Positions 55,728 through 64,000 of a DNA stretch of 64,000 nucleotides are shown here, piece by piece. The notes under the pieces are model-generated. The model searched no databases. It was not told the origin of the DNA and saw only the letters and a list, made by a program, of their open reading frames with translations. How positions within the stretch are numbered: the first letter of the stretch is position 1; every line of letters begins with the position of its first letter. The stretch is from positions 167,563,787-167,627,786 of the forward strand of contig CM065805.1 of assembly GCA_033398695.1 (NCBI GenBank). Direction: 5' to 3'. The stretch is from Orobanche coerulescens. Lineage: Eukaryota > Streptophyta > Magnoliopsida > Lamiales > Orobanchaceae. The translations under genes were made by a program, and so were the position numbers.

Positions 55728-56773
55728 CTTCCGGCAGATTTATAGTTTAGGCGGGACACTTTTTCCTCATTTTCTTCATTTTCACTTCTTCTTCCTTTTT
55801 GTCAGAGAGAGCTTGGGGAAAGAGATTCTTCCTTCATCAAACACTTGTGTACTTGAGTTTCTTCATTTCCATTCGATCATATAGCTCGGATACTCGTTTT
55901 ATCTCGTGTTCTTCTGATCGAAGTGGTTGGATCTTCTAGAGGTAATTTCTTCAACATCTTGGATTTCGATTTTGTGTTGAGATATGATGTTTTGGACGTT
56001 ATAATCATGTTATATGAAGGGATATGTGTATGATTATGAGTTTGTATAAGGATTCATTGGATTATTGAGGGATTATTCAAGAACACTTTGAATATCGAGT
56101 TGGATTTGCAGATTTTCGACTAATTGTTGTTATAATCACGTTTTTGGATATTCGTTGTGGATAATTAATCGTATTGAAGATGTTTTGTTGGTTTGAAACA
56201 CTTCTTGGGGGATTTGGTATTGGTATATTGAGGTTTGATTGTAAACAATCGGAGTTTGGGCCAACGTGTTTGATTTAATGCCTCAATGGACTTGGTTTAG
56301 TCGTATCGGCGTGTTGAGTTCGTTATATTCATGTTTGTACGTATATTAATCGGATTGTTGGTTATTGAATTGTTCAAGGTTGTTCGGCGACCGATATCTC
56401 AATTAGGACATTGTTCGTGGAAGGATAATTGTCACCGGTGTTGAGTAAGTTAATTCTTACTCGGTTAAAAGGATATTCATACCTTTTGTTGTTGATCATT
56501 CATAATCATAACTCATTCATCATTGTATTAATCATATTAAAACTTGTTATTGTCAATTAATCACTTGATCATAAGGAGCAGCGGTTCCAATCTTTTCGTT
56601 GAGCTATCATTCATTTCATTATTACTCTCATCTCGGTGAGTCATTCTTGGCCTTGTCTAATTATTATTCATTGATATTCATTATGGTCATTCTCGTTCAT
56701 ATGACCTTCTGGGTTCATATTGCGTGGCCGGGTGTGGCTGTGTGGAATTTTTAGTCGGGCACACGATGGTTAT

Positions 56774-56794
56774 TGTATTGGGTTCACCAATACA
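56774..56794 (+). other. Conserved stem-loop in Tk4 LTR
   Basis: TGTATTGG / GTTCA / CCAATACA: fully Watson-Crick where Tk2 and Tk3 have a G-U pair. Confidence 0.6.
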
Positions 56795-57365
56795 TTAGAC
56801 CGTGCACATGGGTCATATTGTCTCGTGAGACTAATTAGGTACACGGACGGATGTTGTACACTTGCACAGAACATTACGGGCGTACTATGATACTCCTCTT
56901 CAGCGTAATTCATAATTAAGAATATTTCATAACTTCAGTTAATTCATGATTGTGTAATTTCAACTCTTGAGGATTGTTGTTCATTTAGCGACCCATTTGG
57001 GATTTTGTTTTTCGTGTCGTGGCAAGGCAAACGCACGGGAATAGCGAGTTGATGTCGAGGAGTCCCAGTGATACTAGTAGGGGCCCCGATCTTTGATTAT
57101 TCATGTTATTGTCCTTTATTTTCCGCTGAGACTTTCATTTGAATACTCCGTTTCATCGGTGTGGTGTATTTTATCTTCATATAAAATACACTAGTATTCG
57201 GTATTGTCTGGTGTGTTGTAACTAAACTCCTCATCGGAGTAATTATTGTTGTAATGTAGTTCGGTACTACATTTATCTGTATAATTCATTCATTTTCAAT
57301 TGCACAGTGGGTCCCGGTTGGGGATCTACGGCCGTATTATCCTCCTAGTTTGGGGTGTTACGAGT

Positions 57366-57377
57366 TGGTATCGGAGC
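57366..57377 (+). other. Tk4 primer-binding site
   Basis: TGGTATCGGAGC, an exact initiator tRNA-Met type site. Confidence 0.9.
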
Positions 57378-57913
57378 GTGGTTTTGAATACTACCTTCCG
57401 AGTCATGTCTCATTTGAAATCATCGTCATCGGACTAGTATCATTGGACTTTCGCGTCACGTGTGACTGTGCAAATGCCGAGCCAATCGACCGGAAGAAGC
57501 GTAAGATTTCTAACGCCATGGTATAATTTACGGCAATAGTTATTCATTCATCATTCATCATTTAACAATCCTCAAACATCATCATTCATTGTGATTAGAG
57601 GCGATCATGTTAACTCATTAATCACTTAATTCATTTCATTACTCGATTAATGATCGGGACGATCTTGTTAATTCATTTATTACTCAATTCATTTCATTAC
57701 TCGATTGTCGATGGATGATCATATTTTTAATCTTGTTAAGTTATTCGGGATAATCATTTCAAGAATTTCCTCGAGATAATCATGTCACTTGATAAATCAT
57801 TCATATAATCACTAAGTTAGAGCATGTATACTCATTTTCATCATCTCATGACGTAATCATAACATGATAATCATGCGGGAAATATAATCATTTTGCGACC
57901 TTCCTACTTCGGT

Positions 57914-59003
57914 ATGGACAGAGTCATCGAGGATGCACGGAAGAGGCGCGGTGCGGGCAAACCAGGAATAATCACTCATTGCCGGGAAATCGTGCGGGAC
58001 TCGGCTCGATCGGAAGATGTTCGGGTTGATCCACTCACTTTTATGCGAGCCATGATGACCCATGTGCGGTTGCTCAATCATCATTGCGCCACTCTGGCGG
58101 ATTAATCGAGAGAACTCTCCGTATGAGCATTGCTAAGGAAAGTCTTGAACAACAACCTTCATTTGTCGGCGGAAATCAACGGCGTAATCGGTCCGAGCGG
58201 TCGGTCAACCTCCAAGAAACCTCGTGCGGGTCCTATCGTTTCGAGCGACCTCTACGGCACCTAATCTGCGGGATCTCGATCCCGACGATCGATTCGGCCA
58301 TCATCTGTTTCAAGCGTGGGGCGCCGGCCATTTCGATTACTAGGTGTACGGCCGTATATCACATGTCATAATTGTGGGAATTACGGGCATAAGGCCCGTT
58401 TTTGCCGAAAGGACTCCAAGTCGGCCCCGGCATCTCGAGCCGAAGCAATCGGCGTTTGAATCGGACTACTTTGTCAACGCGTCGTTTAAGACAATGGAAG
58501 CAAATAGAGTTGGAGCTCGTATTTATCGGATGGGAGCGTCGGTTCGGGGCGGCAAGTCCTGCATTCATATGATGGGGAGGATCGGCGATCCGGTGGACCG
58601 AATGATTTCGGTATACTCGTAATTTTATTTCAACTTGTGTGTACCTTTTGATTACGGTACACCGCATTCATTCATTTTCGAATCATGTTGTAATAGACTT
58701 ATTTTGGGATAGTCCTATTGCTTGTGGACCTCATACCATCGGTCTACTGGCGATGGAAGAATTTTCTAATCATACCGAAGTAAGCTTAGTGACCGCGATT
58801 GATTGATGGACCTAATCGTGGTGAATTTTATCTTAGGACGATGTAATTTTCGGTGTTAGTTGGGTTGATCGTTTTGATACTATCCTTAATGTTTGTTAGC
58901 GTTTGGTCGCTATCTTTCCGTCGTTGGTTGTCGAATGTGTACTTCAGGGGAGTAATCCCCGTTGTTCGATAGAATTATTATTAGGGCGGAGCGAGAGATT
59001 CCG
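57914..59003 (+). pseudogene. Tk4 gag (no capsid core) and protease
   Basis: ATG 57914. VRVDPLTFMRAMMTHVRLLN shows the same capsid-core junction as Tk3. A knuckle-like segment has Arg for the second Cys (CFKRGAP); next to it lies a HNCGNYGHKARFC-like stretch at about 58365-58410. The protease is barely readable (DLIVVNF, about 58810). Frequent single-base losses. Confidence 0.8.
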
Positions 59004-59332
59004 CAATCGATCTATTCAATCATTCATTATATCATTTTCATCGATTGGCCTTTCTAAGGCAATCGAGTCATTCAATCATTCATTGTATCATTTTCATCGA
59101 TTGACCTTTCTAAGGCAATCAAGTTATTCAATCATTCATTTGCGTCATTTTCATCGATTGACCTTTCTAAGGCAATCGAGCTATTCAATCATTCATTGTG
59201 TCATTTTCATCGATTGGCCTTTCTAAGGCAATCGAATTATTCAAACATTCATTGTATCACTTTTTATCGATTGACCATTCTAGGGAAATCGAAATGTTCG
59301 ATCATTTGTGGTATCATTGTCATCGATTGACG
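59004..59332 (+). repeat. 56-bp minisatellite, Tk4 (6 units)
   Basis: Unit starts 59004, 59060, 59116, 59173, 59229 and 59285: 56 or 57 bp apart. Same unit as in Tk3 (CAATCGA..TATTCAATCATTCATT..CGATTG.CCTTTCTAAGG), one more copy. Confidence 0.93.
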
Positions 59333-61858
59333 ACGTATTTCCAGACGAGTTATTTGGTTGTCTTCACATAGAGTAGTGGAGTTCAGGAGTGAGTTGGAGC
59401 CGGTACGTCCCCTTAATCGAATGCACCGTATCGGATGGCCCCGACCAGAATGCAGGAGTGGAAGACTCAACTTGAGGAGTAGTTCGAGAAAGGTTATCGC
59501 CGACCGTTTGCATCCCCGTGAGGAGCACTAGTGTGATCTGTCAAGGAGAAGGATGGCTTGTCTCGTGTGTGTATAAATTATCAAGAGTTGAACAGGGTGA
59601 TGATCAAGATTAGTACCCTTACCCGTAATGATAATCTTTTAGATCAACTTCAGGGAGCTTCAGTATCTTCCAAGATCGACTTAAGATCTGAATATCACCA
59701 GTTGCGGATTCGAGAGTCGGATATCGTGAGGACGGCGTTTCGAACACGCTATGGTCATTATGGGTTCGTAGTTATGTCGTTCGGGCTAACTAATGCACCT
59801 GCGTTATTCATGGAGTTAATGAATCGGGTTTTCATCGACTTTTTGGATCAGTTTGTTGTTGTCTTCATCGACGACATTTGGATTTATTCTCGTAGCCGAG
59901 AGGAACACGAGGTTCATCTTCATCAGGTTCTCGACGTGATGAGACGAGAGCAACTTTATGGAAAGTTTTCCAAGTGTGAGTTACGGAGGTCGAAATGACT
60001 TTCTCGGGCATGTAATTTCATCTGCGAGTTCGTGTCGACCCTCGAGAAGACGGAGGCATCCGAGATTGGCAACCTCCGAAAGATGTTAAGTAAATCCAAG
60101 TTTCCTCGGATTAGTTGATTAATTATTCAACCCACGACTGTAGCTAGCAACCGTGGTTTTCGCGTTGGAAATTTGGCGTCATTACCTTTATGGCGTCACC
60201 TGTCAGTTATTCACCAATCACAAGAGATGAAGTATATATTTACTCACAAGGAGTTAAATATGTGACAGAGGTGGTGGTTGGAACTAATCAAAGATTATGA
60301 TATCGAGGTCCTTTGCCACCCGGGCAAGGCGAATGTTGTCGCCGACGCCTTGAGTCGTAAGTCCGTTCTAGAGCAGATGCTTGCTCGTTTAACAGTTCAG
60401 AAGGAACTTCAGCAGGAATTCCTTAGACCCGAGATCGAGGTCCGGCTTCAGCGAGTTCAGGAACAGCTTGTATGTTAGAGATTTCATCATCTCTTGAGAA
60501 GGAAATCAGGGAGAATCAGGGTTCAGATTCATTTTGTTGATCATCCGCGAGGATGTGGTACAGGGGAAAGCCCCTGGATTTGTGGTCCACGAAGATGGAC
60601 TCTTGAGATTTGAGAATCGGTTGTGCGTACCGGTGAATGATGAGTTGAAAAACTCGATCTTGAGAGAAGCTCATGCTACCCCATATCCGGTTCATCCGGG
60701 GTCTAGTAAGATGTACAAGGACTTGAAACGAAATTTCTGGTGGAGTAATATGAAGCGAGAAGTCGCGGAATTTGTTTCGAGATGTTTAGCCTATCGGCAA
60801 GTCAATATGGAACATCGGCGGCCGTGAGTATCGATACCGCTCCTATTCGAATGGAAGTGGGAAGACATTTCTATGGAATTCATCACGAGTTGCCGGCGAG
60901 TCGTCGTGGCATGAATACGATCCGAGCGATCGCGGACTACTTTACTAATTAGCTCATTTCCTTGAAATCAAGAATATGTGGGGTCCCGAGAGACGGCGAT
61001 TGTTCATCAAGGAAATAATTCGACTTCATGGTACCCCTAACAAGATCGTTTCGATCGTGACGGACGATTCGTGTCCCATTTTGGAAATCAGTTCATCGTG
61101 CTATGGGAACTCAAATGAATCTCATTACTGCTTTTTTCATCCTCGATCCGACGGACAATCGGAGAGGACTTTTCGGGCATTGGAGGACATGTTGAGGGCA
61201 TGCGTCCTCGATTAGTAGAGGATTGGGAAGCCCAATTCTGTTGTTTGTGTCCACGTGCTTTAGTTAGCATCTTTGCGATGAAGGTAGCACCTTACGAGGC
61301 TGATACGGTCGCCGTTGTCGATCTCCCTTGTGTTGGGACGGCCCATCGAATCAATCGACCGAGCCCGATATGCTTATTAGCCGCGTGAGAAGGTAGCTTT
61401 GATCGGGAGACGTCATTGGCTCGAGTCGGCAATCATATGCAGTGTCGTCATCGACCACTAGAGTTCGAGACGGGTGATCCCGTTTTGGTCAAGGTATCCC
61501 AGTCGAGGTATTCTCCGTTTCGGAAACGAGGGAAGTTGAGTTCGAGATTCATTGGACCGTGTGAGATTTTGAATCGAGTAAGCGAGTTAACTTATCGATT
61601 GGCCCTATCTCTGTTGTTGGGCGAATTCATAATGTGTTTCACGTCTCGCACATACTTGATTCGGCCGAAATCGAGATCGCAGATGATCATTCGTATGAGA
61701 AGAGCCCCATACGAGTGTTGGAGCGGCAAATCAAGCAGCTTGAGGAATAAGGCGATTCCTTTGGTTAAGTTTCGGTGGTCTAGACACGGAGTCGAAGAGG
61801 CCACTTGGGAAACCGAGGAGAGTATGTGGGGAGTTATCCCGAGTTGTTTGACCCTTAG
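59333..61858 (+). pseudogene. Tk4 pol: RT, part of RNase H, integrase, chromodomain
   Basis: RT 59558-59998 with [34 protein letters not shown] and FIDDIWIY. At about 60105-60122 the sequence jumps from the RT end to THDLELA-equivalent RNase H sequence, so roughly 290 bp including YSDAS are missing. [14 protein letters not shown] at about 60316. Integrase HHCC has Tyr for its second Cys (RCLAYRQV). The core is broken at 60976-61215 (HPRSDGQSERTFR keeps Glu). Chromodomain to about 61850 with RWSRHGVEEATWETEE, frame-shifted. Original stop at 61856-61858. Confidence 0.88.
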
Positions 61859-61878
61859 TTTCGGGGACGAAACTCTTT

Positions 61879-61890
61879 TTAAGGGGAGTA
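61879..61890 (+). other. Tk4 polypurine tract (shortened)
   Basis: TTAAGGGGAGTA before TGTAATACCC; three G fewer than in Tk1 and Tk3. Confidence 0.85.
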
Positions 61891-64000
61891 TGTAATACCC
61901 GGCTATAATTCATTCTGTACCACTCGGTAATTATCGATCTGTAATTATCACTCATTAATTTTCACTCATTAATAATCACTCATCATTCATGAATCACTCT
62001 TTTGCGATAAATGGAGGCATGATGTAATAGTATATCAGATACCTATCTTCATATTATCTACGTATTTAGATCGAGACGGGAGTATGATCATTTTCATTGT
62101 GATTGATAGCCTTGTACTGGGAGTATCATCTTTGGATCGTGTTAGACTTGTTCACTTCCACATTCGTATGATATGTCGGATCATTCATCAGTCGTAGCGA
62201 GGAATCGGAATTATCGGATTGATTCACCTTGGCCAGCATCGAGTTACGGCCGTAAGGTTCTGGGCTTCGGCCGTAAGTCAGCGGGTACGGCCGTAAGGCT
62301 GGCCGGTTACGGCCGTAAGTGATCCAGCAGGCTACCCAGGCACTTTGGCCGAAGGTGAGTACGGCCGTAAGGAAGATGAGATACGGCCGTAAGTGGTGTT
62401 CGTATATTTCGGGTGTTGTCGACCAAGGGTGACTTACGGCCGTAAGGGTTGCGGCATACGGCCGTAAGTCGAGGCAGGTACGGCCGTAAGACTTGGCCGG
62501 ATACGGCCGTACGTTGCAGGAAGGATGTCTGGCCATTTTTGACGAAGGCGGGTTACGCCCGTAAGGTTGGCCGGATACGGCCGTATCATCCGAGTTACGG
62601 CCGTAAGGTGTGCGGTACGGCCGTAAGCTGTCGGCGGGTGTTTTTGACGAAGGCGGGTTCGCCGTAACTCGAGAGCGATTCTGGCCGTAAGTCTCGGCGA
62701 GCTTTCGGACGAAGCCGAGTTACGGCCGTATGAGTTGGCGATTACGGCCGTAAGGCCGTTGACTTGGAAAGTTACGGCCGTAAGAGGGCCGAGTTACGGC
62801 CGTAACTTCCGGCGATTTATAGTTTGGCCGGGACACTTTTTCCTCATTTTCTACATATTCACTTCTTCTTCCATTTTGTCCGAGAGAGAGCTTGGGGAAA
62901 GAGATTCTTCCTTCATCAAACACTTGTGTACTTGAGTTTCTTCATTTCCATTCGATCATATAGCTCGGATACTCGTTTTAACTCGTGTTCTTCGGATCGA
63001 AGTGGTTGGATCTTCTAGAGGTAATTTCTTCAACATCTTGGATTTCGATTTTGTGTTGAGATATGATGTTTTGGACGTTATAATCATGTTATATGAAGGG
63101 ATATGTGTATGATTATGAGTTTGTATAAGGATTCATTGGATTATTGAGGGATTATTCAAGAACACTTTGAATATCGAGTTGGATTTGGAGATTTTCGACT
63201 AATTGTTGTTATAATCACGTTTTTGGATATTCGTTGTGGATAATTAATCGTATTGAAGATGTTTTGTTGGTTTGAAACACTTCTTGTGGGATTTGGTATT
63301 GGTATATTGAGGTTTGATTGTAAACAATCGGAGTTTGGACGCAACGTGTTTGATTTAATGCCTCAATGGACTTGGTTTAGTCGTATCGACGTGTTGAGTT
63401 CGTTATATTCATGTTTGTACGTATATTAATCGGATTATTGGTTATTGAATTGTTCAAGGTTGTTCGAGCGACCGATATCTCAATTAGGACATTGTTCGTG
63501 GAAGGATAATTGTCACCGGTGTTGAGTAAGTTAATTCTTACTCGGTTAAAAGGATATTCATACCTTTTGTTGTTGATCATTCATAATCATAACTCATTCA
63601 TCATTGTATTAATCATATTAAAACTTGTTATTGTCAATTAATCACTTGATCATAAGGAGCAGCGGTTCCAATCTTTTCGTTGAGCTATCATTCATTTCAT
63701 TATTACTCTCATCTCGGTGAGTCATTCTTGGCCTTGTCTAATTATTATTCATTGATATTCATTATGGTCATTCTCGTTCATATGACCTTCGGGTTCATAT
63801 TGCGTGGCCGGGTGTGGTGTGGAATTTTTAGTCGGGCACACGATGGTTATTGTATTGGGTTCAGATACATTAGACCGTGCACACGGTCATATTGTCTCGT
63901 GAGACTAATTAGGTACACGGACGGATGTTGTACACTTGCACGAGAACATTACGGGCGTACTATGATACTCCTCTTCAGCGTAATTCATAATTAAGAATAT
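61891..64000 (+). repeat. Tk4 3' LTR, cut by window end
   Basis: Aligns with 54817 onwards. Array 62243-62805; hairpin block near 63850 partly deleted (TTGTATTGGGTTCAGATACA). No coding sequence seen. The missing right part should be about 430 bp. Confidence 0.93.
62243..62805 (+). repeat. TTACGGCCGTAA palindrome array, Tk4 3' LTR
   Basis: About 18 copies. Compared with the 5' LTR array, several units differ by whole-unit or one-base changes, so the array is evolving between sister LTRs. Confidence 0.92.

Larger units (their letters stand above)
54817..57361 (+). repeat. Tk4 5' LTR
   Basis: Starts TGTAATACCCGG; the end is GGGGTGTTAC with the final CA lost before GAGTTGGTATCGG. Array 55170-55727, TATA-like TTTATAG at 55739-55745, hairpin 56774-56794. 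Confidence 0.92.
54817..64000 (+). mobile_element. Tk4: Tekay-like Gypsy element, right end outside window
   Basis: 5' LTR 54817-57361, PBS, heavily decayed gag-pol, PPT, 3' LTR from 61891 to beyond the window. It shares with Tk3 the missing gag core and the 56-bp minisatellite. Many one-base losses, mostly in GC-rich words, interrupt all domains. Confidence 0.93.

Noticed and set aside
1..64000. Endogenous pararetrovirus or envelope-bearing retrovirus
   Set aside because: No movement protein, coat protein or envelope-like frame was found; all RT sequences belong to Ty3/Gypsy or Ty1/Copia retrotransposons.

Overview
The window is heterochromatin-type DNA from a flowering plant (probably a large, repeat-rich genome; the species cannot be told from the sequence). 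No ordinary cellular gene is visible. Almost every base belongs to a transposable element, and the elements sit inside one another. Families were recognised from diagnostic proteins (gag, aspartic protease, RT/RNase H, integrase, chromodomain, CACTA and hAT transposases), primer-binding sites, polypurine tracts, LTR ends (TG...CA) and target-site duplications (TSDs). Names used here: Tk1-Tk4 are Ty3/Gypsy chromoviruses (Tekay-like, chromodomain-carrying), soloTk is a related solo LTR, TRG1 is an Athila-type gag-only element, Cop1/Cop2 are Ty1/Copia elements, CACTA1 is an En/Spm-type transposon.

Layout. 1-9436: Tk1 (+), nearly complete but starting before the window, inserted into another Tekay-like LTR (9437-10389), which is itself inserted in Cop1 (-), whose gag-protease-integrase remains and 5' LTR lie at 10390-14136. 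14137-15956: hAT fragment, (TA)n runs and two foldback MITEs. 15957-52934: Cop2 (-), LTRs of 309 and 311 bp, TSD AGTTT, split by CACTA1 (16761-41424, TSD TAT, 31-bp terminal inverted repeats) and by Tk3 (41989-51859). CACTA1 carries two minus-strand genes, a TNP2-like transposase (40287-36934) and a TNPA/Transposase_24-like protein (36539-23470). It was hit by Tk2 (16819-22800, TSD CATAT) and by soloTk (-, 25712-35804, TSD GCAAC); soloTk in turn holds TRG1 (27344-35021, TSD ATATC). 52940-54816: subterminal-type repeats, a hAT transposase pseudogene and a Gypsy RNase H fragment. 54817-64000: Tk4 (+), running off the right edge.

The nesting order agrees with LTR divergence judged by eye: the Cop2 LTRs differ at roughly 9%, those of Tk1 at about 1.7%, those of the innermost TRG1 at about 1.2%. 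All Tk polyproteins are broken by stops, frameshifts or deletions, so none is autonomous now; TRG1 never had a pol region in its present form.

The most interesting signal is a recurring LTR design: dense arrays of short CG-containing palindromes placed just upstream of the TATA box, with a different palindrome in each lineage (ACGTACGT-type in Tk1/soloTk, TTACGGCCGTAA in Tk2-Tk4, GCCGCGGC in TRG1). Second is a Tekay subfamily (Tk3, Tk4) sharing an in-frame loss of the capsid core plus a 56-bp minisatellite, which looks like a lineage of mobilised deletion derivatives. Third is a stem-loop in the Tekay LTRs with base-pair-preserving changes.
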